A stretch of 37,209 bases of DNA from Clostridiales bacterium DTU074 (GTDB lineage Bacteria; Bacillota; Clostridia; Caldicoprobacterales; Caldicoprobacteraceae). Shown here in pieces: positions 16,548 to 25,441 of this stretch (the first letter of the stretch is position 1; every line of letters starts with the position of its first letter). The notes under the pieces are model-generated. The model ran no database searches. It was not told where the DNA came from and saw only the letters and a list, made by a program, of their open reading frames with translations. The stretch covers positions 1 through 37,209 of the forward strand of contig LFSE01000113.1 of NCBI GenBank assembly GCA_001513075.1. Reading direction: 5' to 3'. Both the position numbers and the translations under genes were made by a program.

Positions 16548-18746
16548 TTATGCGGTTAAAATTCTGTCCACAACCAATTTCCTGAATTCGGGTGTCAACA
16601 GACAGAAGTAAGCCGTAAAGCCCGTTACCCTGACAACGAGATCCGGATATTTGGAAGGATCTTTATTTGCTTCCAATATCTGATCTTTGTCGATAATATT
16701 TATATTTAGCAATGTAGCTCCGTTGTCCATAATCGTCATTATATAGTCCGATATTTTTTGTATGGCCTCATCATCCTTGGCAATGCCTGGGTCTAACTCC
16801 AACTGTATCGGCGCGGTGTTACCATAACCCGGCTGAACTGCGCATATTATATTGGACATGGCGGTTACGGCTCCGTCCTTTCTAAACTGGGGATGGGGAT
16901 TACAGCCATGGTTAATTGGTTCGTACGCCTTTCTTCCATTAGGAGTTGCACCAACAACTTTGCCCAGCTGTATGGTGTTGGACCAGGAAAACCATCCTGG
17001 TATAAACTTATAGGGGTAATATTGCTCCATGGAGTTTACATCATCGGTAAATGCCTCTGATATCCTCACACCCCATTTATCCCCCAATGAGTTCCCGCCA
17101 CCATATCTTTCGCTTGCAGCCAGCATAAGGCGGATATATTCTCCTTCAACACCTTCAAAATTGTTTTTCAGCGTTTCATAAAGCTTTTGCCAGCTGATTC
17201 GTTTTTCCCTTTCTACCCGCTGCTCCAGTGCGGCAAAGGAATCGGCCACTGTTGCAATCCCGGTTCCATCAATACACATATTATAGTACTGAGCACCGCC
17301 GTCCACCATATCACGGCCTTTTTCAACAGGGCCATGGCATATAAGGTTCAAAACAAGTTCAGGCTGGTTTTTAACCTGATTCTTCAGATGAAAATCAATC
17401 CCGGCTGCCGTAATCTCAACCGCTTTTCTTTGATGTTTTCTATAATAGTCCCACAAAGTTTCAACCGTAGGATTTTTCTCCTTTTCCATCATTTCGTCAA
17501 GGGCGATTTCGAATATCTTAGCGCAATTGATCTTTACGCAATCATTTAAAGTATATTCCAAACCGGGAAGGCTCATCCAATGACAGCCTACCGCCACACG
17601 CTGCCTGGCAATTTCAAGGGGATATCCCTTTCTCATAAAACCTTCGCATAAGGCTTTGTCTCCCGAAAACCTCGGCCAACCCTTTTTGTTCTTAAAAAGA
17701 TAGTAAACTGCCTTGTTGATGAACCTTTTATCGGTTTTCTCATGCACCCTGACCGTAATATTACAGGACGAATTGAGCCAATCCGCAGCTTCAAGTATCA
17801 GATAGGAAAAATATGTGGTCATATCATTTCCATGCTCATCCAAACCGCCTATCTGGTAATAATGAGGGTCATTCAAGAGAAGGCATGCAATATAGTATTT
17901 AGCTTCATCCTCACCGCTTATCCTGCCCGCAGAAAGATCCGCTTCATAATACGGTCTCAATAATTCATCCAGCTGTCCGCCGGCACCGTCCCTATTATAC
18001 GTTCTGCTGGCCATGTTAAACCAGCAAATCCATTGGCAGGCTTCCCTTAAAGTTCGCGGCGGCTCGGTTATTATCCATTCATTTACTTTTAACATTTGCT
18101 GTAGGTTTTCTTTAAGATCCGGATGTTTCTCCTGTTCTATAGCCTCCTTGGTTACCTCGATCGTGTTTGCGATCCATTGTTGTATGCCTTTTACCACCAT
18201 TACCTCAGCATCATAGAATTCATCATGTCCCAGATTTTTTAAGCGGTATTCTTCAAGTTTCCTTAAAATGCCACCCCATCCCAAGGAAAGGCCTATACGA
18301 TAGTCCCCGCCAAAATGTGAGTCAGCCCCAATACCGGATACAATACCGTATTTTTCAATGCCCGGCTTTAAATGATCGTAGTTCAGTTCGGGTTTCCATC
18401 GTTTTCTCCCCTTCAGCCAGGGCATGCAGAACATCCAGCGACAGGTAAATGCATCAACGGGATCTATAAAAATCGGATGCGTAGCCATCAGCTTGTGGAA
18501 ATTTTTACTCCAACCTTCATATCCATACCAAGAGCCATCGGGATGGTTGGGAATGCATTCCCAAGTATATTCTTCGGGTGGTAAGATTGAACCATAGTCA
18601 TCTCCGTCCTGGTATGGTCTTATCCCCATTTTTTCTTTAGTTTGCTCCAGCTTACGCTCGCGCAGTATACGAACGCGTTCGCGGTAGTCCAGTTGGGTAT
18701 CGGGATCGATCCTGTTAACAAGTACCATTTTATATAAGGTAGACAT
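16548..18746 (-). CDS. Glycyl radical enzyme (pyruvate formate-lyase-like), unknown substrate
   Basis: This 732-aa protein has the GRE layout. A PFL-like ten-stranded barrel domain includes GGQLDELLRPYYEAD (~257-270). The cysteine loop AVGCHWMSLPGLEYTLND carries the thiyl Cys388. TPNGRKAYEPINHG (601-614) follows, and the C-terminal glycyl radical loop RVTGFTAYF has Gly709 (consensus RVxG[FY]). In characterised eliminases and decarboxylases (glycerol dehydratase, CutC, IslA, HpdB) the Cys is followed by x-Glu; PFL has Cys-Cys. Here it is Cys-His-Trp, so no characterised reaction can be assigned. It requires the adjacent activating enzyme and is oxygen-sensitive. Neighbours are sugar transport and dehydrogenase genes, with no microcompartment shell genes, suggesting radical chemistry on a sugar or sugar acid. 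The Shine-Dalgarno (AAAGGATG) is about 11 bases from the ATG. Confidence 0.92.
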   Translation of the reverse strand: MSTLYKMVLVNRIDPDTQLDYRERVRILRERKLEQTKEKMGIRPYQDGDDYGSILPPEEYTWECIPNHPDGSWYGYEGWSKNFHKLMATHPIFIDPVDAFTCRWMFCMPWLKGRKRWKPELNYDHLKPGIEKYGIVSGIGADSHFGGDYRIGLSLGWGGILRKLEEYRLKNLGHDEFYDAEVMVVKGIQQWIANTIEVTKEAIEQEKHPDLKENLQQMLKVNEWIITEPPRTLREACQWICWFNMASRTYNRDGAGGQLDELLRPYYEADLSAGRISGEDEAKYYIACLLLNDPHYYQIGGLDEHGNDMTTYFSYLILEAADWLNSSCNITVRVHEKTDKRFINKAVYYLFKNKKGWPRFSGDKALCEGFMRKGYPLEIARQRVAVGCHWMSLPGLEYTLNDCVKINCAKIFEIALDEMMEKEKNPTVETLWDYYRKHQRKAVEITAAGIDFHLKNQVKNQPELVLNLICHGPVEKGRDMVDGGAQYYNMCIDGTGIATVADSFAALEQRVEREKRISWQKLYETLKNNFEGVEGEYIRLMLAASERYGGGNSLGDKWGVRISEAFTDDVNSMEQYYPYKFIPGWFSWSNTIQLGKVVGATPNGRKAYEPINHGCNPHPQFRKDGAVTAMSNIICAVQPGYGNTAPIQLELDPGIAKDDEAIQKISDYIMTIMDNGATLLNINIIDKDQILEANKDPSKYPDLVVRVTGFTAYFCLLTPEFRKLVVDRILTA

Positions 18747-18803
18747 GATTTAATATCATCCTTTCAGTAAAAAACGATCATCCTCTTTATTACAACAATA
18801 TTG

Positions 18804-19703
18804 CTAACCAATCCTCACTGCCAATCCGATTTCCCGCACTTCCCTTGCCAATGCCTCAATCCGTTCTTCTTTTAAAGGCCTAACTCCCTTAAATGCATTA
18901 CTCAAGCCCAAACCGTTATATTTGCTCTCCCCAAGAGGATTAAAATTCAACAGCTCGTAATACATAAGTCCCTTTGCACCTTTTAGCAGATTCGCTATTT
19001 CGCATATTGTTTCCTGGTTATCATTTACTCCGGGAATAATCGGAGTTCTCGCTATAATGGGCTTATCCAGTTCAATCAGCCGCTCCACATTCTGCAATAT
19101 TTTCCTGTTGGATACACCGGTCCATTTCTTGTGGAGCTGTTCATCCACCAATTTAATATCGAACATGATAAGATCAAGCAGCGGCAACATTTCTTCCATC
19201 AGTTTCCAGTCGTAATTCATATTGGTTTCCACTGCCGTTGAAATCCCCAAAGCCTTTGCTGTAGTCAGGATGGAGGCAAGAAACTCCGCCTGGCAAAAAG
19301 CCTCACCACCGGATACGGTAATGCCGCCACCCGAATGCTCATAATAGCTCTTATCCTGAATTACTTCATCCATTATCTCCTCAGCAGTCATAATACGGCC
19401 CGAAATGGTGATTGCACCTGAAAAGCAGACATCCGCACATCGGCCGCAGACAACACACAGGCTGCGATCGAATATTATACTACCATCAATAATCCTTCGT
19501 GCCTGATTCGTACATACCTCCACGCATTTTCCGCACCCTATGCATTTTTCCGGATATAGTATAAGCTCCGGTTTGGCTGATATGGTTTCAGGATTGTGAC
19601 ACCAAGCGCATCGCATGTTGCATCCTTTCAAAAATATCGTCGTCCTTATCCCCGGTCCGTCGTGCAGTGAAAAGCGCTGGATATCTGTTACAATGCCTTG
19701 CAT
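18804..19703 (-). CDS. Glycyl radical enzyme activating enzyme (radical SAM)
   Basis: The product is about 299 aa. A PFL-activase type radical SAM core carries KGCNMRCAWC (Cys28/32/35 bind the SAM-cleaving [4Fe-4S]; the spacing is CX3CX2C). An inserted double ferredoxin cluster domain follows, with cysteines at 54/57/60/64 and 83/86/89/93. This insert is typical of activases for non-PFL GREs such as glycerol dehydratase, CutC and HpdB. GGGITVSGGE is the SAM-contact motif. It abstracts hydrogen from the GRE glycine (predicted Gly709 of the next gene). The start at 19703 is chosen because AGGAGG lies six bases upstream; the ORF start at 19745 has no ribosome site. It precedes the GRE gene by 57 bp. 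Confidence 0.95.
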   Translation of the reverse strand: MQGIVTDIQRFSLHDGPGIRTTIFLKGCNMRCAWCHNPETISAKPELILYPEKCIGCGKCVEVCTNQARRIIDGSIIFDRSLCVVCGRCADVCFSGAITISGRIMTAEEIMDEVIQDKSYYEHSGGGITVSGGEAFCQAEFLASILTTAKALGISTAVETNMNYDWKLMEEMLPLLDLIMFDIKLVDEQLHKKWTGVSNRKILQNVERLIELDKPIIARTPIIPGVNDNQETICEIANLLKGAKGLMYYELLNFNPLGESKYNGLGLSNAFKGVRPLKEERIEALAREVREIGLAVRIG

Positions 19704-19956
19704 ATATATCCTCCTAAATGCATATATTGGCCCCCTACATAACATTGAAAAATTCTATAGAGGCCTGAACCGCTTCCTGTATACCAAACTCCCGGCAAGG
19801 AGTGTTCAGGCCTCATGTAGTTATGCCGCCGGTTCAGTAAGGCCGGAGCATATATTCAAATAGTAAGGCCAAATACTTTTTTGTAAATTCAAATCCTGTC
19901 CGAGGCCCCTCGGCTCCATCTGTTTTGTATATATTCTGAAATTTGATCAACATACA
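19704..19956 (-). other. Structured intercistronic region (possible RNA element)
   Basis: This 253-bp spacer inside the operon has several GC-rich stems. GAGGCCTGAAC (19760-19770) pairs with GTTCAGGCCTC (19804-19814), a perfect 11 bp; ACTCC/GGAGT (19788-19792 and 19799-19803) nests inside. CCGAGGCCCCTCGG (19900-19913) is another hairpin. There is a further CCGG-based stem near 19830-19846, and GGCCTTACT occurs twice on the minus strand. No U-tract immediately follows the big stem. It may be a processing/stability element, attenuator or small RNA; it matches no riboswitch I recognise. Confidence 0.5.
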
Positions 19957-21051
19957 TTAGAATTCGGGTATCTCTATCTCGACCTCTCTTTTTAGTTTTG
20001 CAGATCTGTAAATTCCGTCAATTATTGCCTGGTTGTATATGATTTCCTCGCCCGGTATCGGAGCAGGCCGACCTTCCTTAATTGCATCGCAAAAATCACG
20101 AACCTTTGCTGCAAAAACATCGACTTTCTGAGGACTTGAATAGGCATCAAATGGATGGGACGGTAATATATAGCTATCAACTTGCATTCCGTTTACATCG
20201 GTAAATAGCATAACGCGAGATGGCTTGTTTGCATAATCAAAGCTGTTGATGATCTTTATTCCGCCCTCCGTTCCCAGCCAAAGGGTATCGCCGAGGGAAT
20301 CGGCGTGCATTGCCCATGCCTGCTTAAATACGAAGGTTATGTCCCCTTCCAGCCTAATAAAGGCAACGGAAAAATCATCCACATTGAATTTTTCAGGTTC
20401 CGGCCAATATTTGGGATTTTTGCCGAAATAATCGGTAGCAACCGCCGATACCGTTAACGGTTTGGGATAGCCTACCGCATGGAGGCACTCATCGATGGAA
20501 TAGCAGCCGATGTCCCCAAGACATCCAAATCCTGCCTTATCGCCTTCTATAAAAGTACCCCCGGGTATACCCCTTCTTCGTCCGCCTCCACTTTGTATGT
20601 AATAAACCTTTCCGATAGTTCCGGAGCGAATGATCTCATCTACCTTCTGCCGCATATAGCTATACCTGGGCTGAAATCCTATGGTAAGAATTTTGTTGGC
20701 TTTTTTGGCCGCTTTCACCATATCAACCGCTTCCTGTAACGTAAATGACATGGGCTTTTCGCACTGAACATGCAGTCCGGCTTCCAAAGCCATAATGGCG
20801 CATTCAGCATGGGTGGTGTTGTAAGTGCATATGGTTACTCCATCCATTTCAACGTTTTTTATCAGTTCTTCTGCACTTTCAAAAGCCTGAGCGTTTGGCA
20901 GATCCCATTTTTCAAAAAATGCCTTTGCCTTTCCCGGTACTATATCGGCGCCTCCGACAATTTCTACGTCATCAAATTGCTTATAAGCAGCCATGTGAGC
21001 ATGAGCTATGCCGCCCGTCCCGATGATTCCTATGCGCAGTTTTCTTTCCAT
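19957..21051 (-). CDS. Gfo/Idh/MocA family sugar dehydrogenase
   Basis: The 364-aa protein has a classical NAD(P)-binding loop, GIIGTGGIAHAHM (~8-20), the EKP motif with Lys99 (CEKPMSF), and the catalytic region GDIGCYSIDECLHAVG with Asp180, Tyr184 and Asp187. Tyr replaces the more common His, as in the glucose-fructose oxidoreductase and dihydrodiol/xylose dehydrogenase branches. It should oxidise or reduce a hydroxyl of a sugar or cyclitol in the cytoplasm. AGGAGG lies eight bases before the ATG. It sits between the GH42-like gene and the activase gene, so it could form the keto-sugar that feeds, or results from, the glycyl radical step. The substrate is not predictable. Confidence 0.92.
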   Translation of the reverse strand: MERKLRIGIIGTGGIAHAHMAAYKQFDDVEIVGGADIVPGKAKAFFEKWDLPNAQAFESAEELIKNVEMDGVTICTYNTTHAECAIMALEAGLHVQCEKPMSFTLQEAVDMVKAAKKANKILTIGFQPRYSYMRQKVDEIIRSGTIGKVYYIQSGGGRRRGIPGGTFIEGDKAGFGCLGDIGCYSIDECLHAVGYPKPLTVSAVATDYFGKNPKYWPEPEKFNVDDFSVAFIRLEGDITFVFKQAWAMHADSLGDTLWLGTEGGIKIINSFDYANKPSRVMLFTDVNGMQVDSYILPSHPFDAYSSPQKVDVFAAKVRDFCDAIKEGRPAPIPGEEIIYNQAIIDGIYRSAKLKREVEIEIPEF

Positions 21052-21187
21052 AAACCATTCCTCCTTATATATTTGATACAGGCTTAAACAGTGAATTATA
21101 TCACCGCTAAACCCGTAAACCTTATACCATCCGGGTAACAGCAGACACTTTTGTTTTCATATCCCGACGGTTTACCAACCTACCGGT

Positions 21188-23383
21188 TTATTCACCCGTC
21201 AAAATGATCCTTATTCCATCGGGATTATTGTCATAGAAAACCACAACAGTATTGCTTGCGTCATCCCACTCGTGTTTAATATCAACCACCTGATTATCAC
21301 AATAAGCCTTTACGCAGGTCACTTTTTCGGTTGAATAGATTCGCGCAACGCCGGGAACTCTCTCCGGCCCCTTGGCCATAAAATCTATTGTTAATTTACC
21401 GCTTCCGCATTCTTTATCATTGCGCGTGACCTTCAGCTCATCTATTCTTGAAGAAGCGGCGATCAATTTGGGGGCAGTACTGGCTGACAGGCTGTTTAAA
21501 TCATACAGGAAGGCTAATTCTCCTGCTTTTATCTCCACACCGTTTCGGATAGTGAGCTTTGCATCAAAAAGATCCACATAGCTTCCTTCCAATATAACCG
21601 GCTGTTCATCCACCGATTCGTCCATCACTGCCACAATAGTATACGGTCCGCGATGGAGAATAAAATGATTTTTGGGCTTCCACTCAAGCTCGGGATACCC
21701 CGACATTTTCAGTACATTCTTCACGACATCCCTCAAATCCTGCGCTTTATGCCTGTCATAGGCACATTCAACGGGATTTACATTAAGATATGCTAATATT
21801 CCCTTCCCTACCCGCTTGATAAGGCTTTCGCCATTTTCCATAGCTTTGATTTCATCGGATTTAACACCCAGGCATTCGAAAAGGTGTTCCCTTGGTGAGA
21901 CATATTTGCGTCGGCCTTCGGTCCACCAATTTCTGATGTTGTGGTAAGGATCCGAGTCATCGCCCACATAGATCAGAATTCCTCCGTCCAATACCCACTG
22001 GGCAATGGCATTATGAATGTAGGGTGATTCGGGCTTCATAAATTCGTAGCTCAATAACAACACGCGATAATCGTTCAGATAATCCGGGAAACGCGCAATA
22101 TTGTCCAACTGCACCGGTCTTACTGCAACGCCGTGTTTTAGCAACGGAAGGGCCAAACCGTAGAACTCGTTCCATTCCACTAGTTTTTTCCTCAGATCCG
22201 GCTCATTGACACCGTCAGCTCCTAAATCCATATAAAATCTCTGGAACATGCCGGAATCAGCCAGCAATAAGCCTACTTCCAGATTGTCGCGACCCCAGAC
22301 CGTTTTATCCTGCTCCATATCGCGAAGTGTATTCATAATCGTTAACAGAACACATGCATAATCGGAAGGAATACCTTCCCGTCCGGTCCCGTCCTGTTTA
22401 GGATATTCCCGGTTGAATATGCGGTTGGGCCACGGCGCTACTTCGTATCTTGATACCTTGGGATGGAACAAGGAAGCCACCACGGTTTTAAAATAATTTG
22501 TCCTGTAATCCTCCCATGTATGATTGGGATTGTCCTCTATCGGGTCATGGAGAAACCACATACGCCGATCTGAACCCCGGGTCAGCTCCTGCATTATGCC
22601 GTATTCCAGAAAAGCCGTCTCAAAAGTCCTTTCTTTTCTTACACCTTCGTATACATTGGGAGTTCTGGAAGTGCCGGTCCAGATCTGTGCTATATAACCG
22701 TCAACTCCCGGTATGTCCAGCAATCTTGATTCGGGGCTAACAATCCTCCATTGGGTATAGTTAATCAGGCTGTGAGTTGGAACATAAAAGCGCAGATCCC
22801 TTTGATACTTTACCTTAGCATACTCTTTTAAAGAACCGCATAGCCTGTCAAGACATCGGGCATATAGATAGGCTTTTAATTTGGAAGCCCTGTATTGATT
22901 GTCGGGAGATTCATGAGGAGGCCTCCACGGCTCTTTATAATAGATTTCCCATTCCCGCTTAAACGCCTCGGAATAACCCCCGTCCGCCCAGAATTCCGGC
23001 TCTTCCAGGTGTATGGCTTCCACACCCGTGTCCACGGCCACCTTTATCTTTTCTATAAGATATTCTGCAAAGGATATTGTAGGCACCATATAGGGGACGT
23101 CCTTGCCATGCAGGATGTATGAGCCATCTCTTCGCTTTTGTGCCTCATCCCAGTGGTTCCGTCCGTCAAATTCACCGTACAGATAATCCTGATACTGGCC
23201 CCAGGCAATACCGGTCATAAGATGAACTCTATATCCCCTCTCCCGCCATTTTTCAATCCGTTGAGGCATGGTTTCATCCACGCCGTATACCATTACAAAA
23301 TCGGTCTGCAAGTCAATGGATGGATTATAGGGTGCTCGCTCCTGGAAACCGGTAAGTTCACGTTCTCTTCCTTTCACTTTCAT
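21188..23383 (-). CDS. GH42-like putative glycoside hydrolase, unknown specificity
   Basis: This 731-aa protein has no signal peptide or membrane segment, so it acts on imported substrate. The N-terminal ~400 residues look like a TIM barrel, with an acidic strand-end EAIHLEEPEFWADGGY (Glu127, Glu128, Glu130) that could hold a catalytic acid. The next ~200 residues (DYRVLLLSYEFMKPESPYIH, then WVLDGGILIYVGDD) resemble the glutaminase-like trimerisation domain of GH42 enzymes. The C-terminus is beta-rich. The A/B/C order and length are like GH42, but I cannot place it in a named family. It follows the binding-protein gene by about 230 bp and precedes the dehydrogenase gene. Shine-Dalgarno AAGGAG is only three bases from the ATG; a GTG two codons downstream is an alternative. 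Confidence 0.7.
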   Translation of the reverse strand: MKVKGRERELTGFQERAPYNPSIDLQTDFVMVYGVDETMPQRIEKWRERGYRVHLMTGIAWGQYQDYLYGEFDGRNHWDEAQKRRDGSYILHGKDVPYMVPTISFAEYLIEKIKVAVDTGVEAIHLEEPEFWADGGYSEAFKREWEIYYKEPWRPPHESPDNQYRASKLKAYLYARCLDRLCGSLKEYAKVKYQRDLRFYVPTHSLINYTQWRIVSPESRLLDIPGVDGYIAQIWTGTSRTPNVYEGVRKERTFETAFLEYGIMQELTRGSDRRMWFLHDPIEDNPNHTWEDYRTNYFKTVVASLFHPKVSRYEVAPWPNRIFNREYPKQDGTGREGIPSDYACVLLTIMNTLRDMEQDKTVWGRDNLEVGLLLADSGMFQRFYMDLGADGVNEPDLRKKLVEWNEFYGLALPLLKHGVAVRPVQLDNIARFPDYLNDYRVLLLSYEFMKPESPYIHNAIAQWVLDGGILIYVGDDSDPYHNIRNWWTEGRRKYVSPREHLFECLGVKSDEIKAMENGESLIKRVGKGILAYLNVNPVECAYDRHKAQDLRDVVKNVLKMSGYPELEWKPKNHFILHRGPYTIVAVMDESVDEQPVILEGSYVDLFDAKLTIRNGVEIKAGELAFLYDLNSLSASTAPKLIAASSRIDELKVTRNDKECGSGKLTIDFMAKGPERVPGVARIYSTEKVTCVKAYCDNQVVDIKHEWDDASNTVVVFYDNNPDGIRIILTGE

Positions 23384-23536
23384 TCACTCCTTTGCCGCTC
23401 CCGCTTTGCTGACACTTATTGAACAATATCAGACTACAATACTATTATGTGCATCAACAAAAAAAGCATGTTATTTTTTGAAATTAAAATATATCATACA
23501 GAAGCAATAAATTACAGCTAAACATATGATAATATA

Positions 23537-23570
23537 CTAAGGGCTACGTGGTCGCCCAGGTAGCCCTTAG
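23537..23570 (-). terminator. Intercistronic stem-loop after the binding-protein gene
   Basis: A perfect 11-bp stem, CTAAGGGCTAC (23537-23547) and GTAGCCCTTAG (23560-23570), with a 12-nt loop, 40 bp after the binding-protein stop. The following minus-strand sequence TATATTATC is a poor U-tract. Partial termination or 3' mRNA protection is likelier than full termination, since the downstream genes have no clear promoter. Confidence 0.6.
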
Positions 23571-23610
23571 TGTTTATCATCTGTGTCAGTATAGTTTTAT
23601 AAGAGCAAGA

Positions 23611-25338
23611 TTACCAGCCAACGTCATCGCGCTCTGCGGCCTTCTCCGCTACCCACTGTGTGAGCTCTTCAAGCCCGGCTTGTCTGTATTTTTCACGTAT
23701 ATCGTTGAGTATCTTCAATGCTTCTTCGTCGGTTGATGCGAAGCAAGCCTTGCGGAATTCTTGCTCGTAATCAAGAGTGGACACTGCATCCCTGTACTCA
23801 TTATACTTGGGCCAATCCCGCTCAAGGTAGTTTGCACTTACCTTGTCAATAAACACAATGGGTACCTTCGCAATATACTCATCCTGCCACTTATCAAATA
23901 TGGTCTTGTCCTCCTCAGGTGTTGGCCATAGGCTCTTCCTGGAGTCAGCACCTATAAAGTTCCCGAGGTATCCGATTCCGGCATCCCTTGCGGCAGTCGG
24001 ATCTTCATCCATCTTTTGCTTCCATTCGGGAATCCATTTAGGCCTGCCATTTTCCATGGTGTAGTGCTCGCCTTCGATACCCCATGAAGCCAGCAGCCAA
24101 CCCTCTTCGCTGTTACAGAAGTTGATAAAGCGCAATACAGCTTCGGCTTTGTCGGTTGTAGCACTCAGGAACATTACCGGGAAGCCGGAACGCCCCTTCT
24201 TCTCAACCTGTGTAGCAATATTCCCGCTCTTGTTCTTGAATGGACCTAACAATTCGTACTTCATCTCAGGATTGGTCTGATACAACGTCTGCCTAAAATG
24301 ACCCATTCCGCTTTGAGCACCGAATACCGCTATCTTACCAACAGCCATCTTTTCCTTGGCCATGGTGTCGGTATTGCTGAATGCTTCAGGATCAAACAGA
24401 CCTTCCTTAATAAGCTTTCTCATGAACATGAGCTTCTCTTCTTCATCCTTGGAGAATATCCAGTGGATGATCTTGCCATCTTCCTCACGGTACGATGATA
24501 TATTATAATCGGACCAGGACTTCAGAAACTCACTGTAAGACCAACCATTGTGCCAGGTACCGGCAGGAATCACCGGTTTTCCGTTGATGTCAGTAAAGTT
24601 TCCATTCTTAATCTTGACCAGAAGGTCGTACAGCTTCTCTGAGCTGTCGATTTCCTCAGGTTTTACACCTAATTCTTTCAGAATATCTCCTCTGGCATAT
24701 ACGCCATAAGCCCAGTTAGTCACGTCTTCCGGATTGTCTCCCGGTGTTTGCTGAGGAATCAGATAAATATTGCCCTCGTAATCAGGATGGAACAGGTCAA
24801 ATTCTTTAAAGTCTCTTGCAACGCCAATTTCGTATAGTTTCTCAATGTTGGGATACTTGCCGCTCTCCAGGTAGTCATTCAGTGCGAGCAGCATTCCTTC
24901 GGTAGCCGCCTTCTTTATGACTGCACCTTCTCCGCCTGTCGTACTCCAGTAAGGAGCATTTACAAAATCAGGCATTACGCCGGAAGCAAACATGGTGTTC
25001 AGCTTCTCGGTCTCACTGGTGGTGATAAACTCGGCTTTAAGGGTAACGCCGGTCCTCTCCCTAATCCTTTGAGCCACCGGATTGTTCACCATATCCTGAG
25101 GGAATCCTCCGGCTCCCCCGTTCCAGCAATGGAGGAAAGTAACTTCAACTTCTTCAATCGGCTCCTCAGCTGGTGTCTCTTCTTCATCAGCGCCTTCGCT
25201 CTCAGTGCCGCTTGGTTCTTCCTCCTTTACTTCGTCTGGTTTCGTCTCCTTTTGAGCACCGCAGCCTGCTACAACTGAAACAAACAACAGAAGTGCCACC
25301 AAAAGGGAGAACAGCTTCACCCATTGGGTTTTGTTCAT
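23611..25338 (-). CDS. Extracellular solute-binding lipoprotein of a sugar ABC transporter (LplA type)
   Basis: The product is about 575 aa. A lipoprotein signal peptide (basic MNKTQWVK, hydrophobic LFSLLVALLLFVSVV, lipobox VVAGC with Cys26) is followed by an acidic Glu/Pro/Thr linker, then a large two-lobe binding domain starting VTFLHCWNGGAGG. The length and divergence match the LplA/YtcQ class that serves oligosaccharides or uronate-rich glycans with two permeases and a shared ATPase. The ATG at 25338 has GAGGAGG seven bases upstream; an in-frame TTG at 25356 is less likely. It follows the permease genes, with a small stem-loop between. No ATPase gene is in the operon, so a housekeeping MsmX-like ATPase is presumably used. 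Confidence 0.93.
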   Translation of the reverse strand: MNKTQWVKLFSLLVALLLFVSVVAGCGAQKETKPDEVKEEEPSGTESEGADEEETPAEEPIEEVEVTFLHCWNGGAGGFPQDMVNNPVAQRIRERTGVTLKAEFITTSETEKLNTMFASGVMPDFVNAPYWSTTGGEGAVIKKAATEGMLLALNDYLESGKYPNIEKLYEIGVARDFKEFDLFHPDYEGNIYLIPQQTPGDNPEDVTNWAYGVYARGDILKELGVKPEEIDSSEKLYDLLVKIKNGNFTDINGKPVIPAGTWHNGWSYSEFLKSWSDYNISSYREEDGKIIHWIFSKDEEEKLMFMRKLIKEGLFDPEAFSNTDTMAKEKMAVGKIAVFGAQSGMGHFRQTLYQTNPEMKYELLGPFKNKSGNIATQVEKKGRSGFPVMFLSATTDKAEAVLRFINFCNSEEGWLLASWGIEGEHYTMENGRPKWIPEWKQKMDEDPTAARDAGIGYLGNFIGADSRKSLWPTPEEDKTIFDKWQDEYIAKVPIVFIDKVSANYLERDWPKYNEYRDAVSTLDYEQEFRKACFASTDEEALKILNDIREKYRQAGLEELTQWVAEKAAERDDVGW

Positions 25339-25377
25339 TTTTTTTCCTCCTCTCAAGGATATTAATTGTTTTATTTT

Positions 25378-25394
25378 AAAGGCTAAAAGCCTTT
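25378..25394 (-). other. Small stem-loop between permease and binding-protein genes
   Basis: AAAGGCT (25378-25384) pairs with AGCCTTT (25388-25394) around an AAA loop (plus-strand reading). On the minus strand no U-tract follows. It lies 40 bp before the binding-protein ATG. Intercistronic hairpins at such places often raise binding-protein mRNA relative to permease mRNA. Confidence 0.4.
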
Positions 25395-25441
25395 TTAGCG
25401 CAATCTGTGTTTAACATTATTATAGTGATTATACTGGCTGG

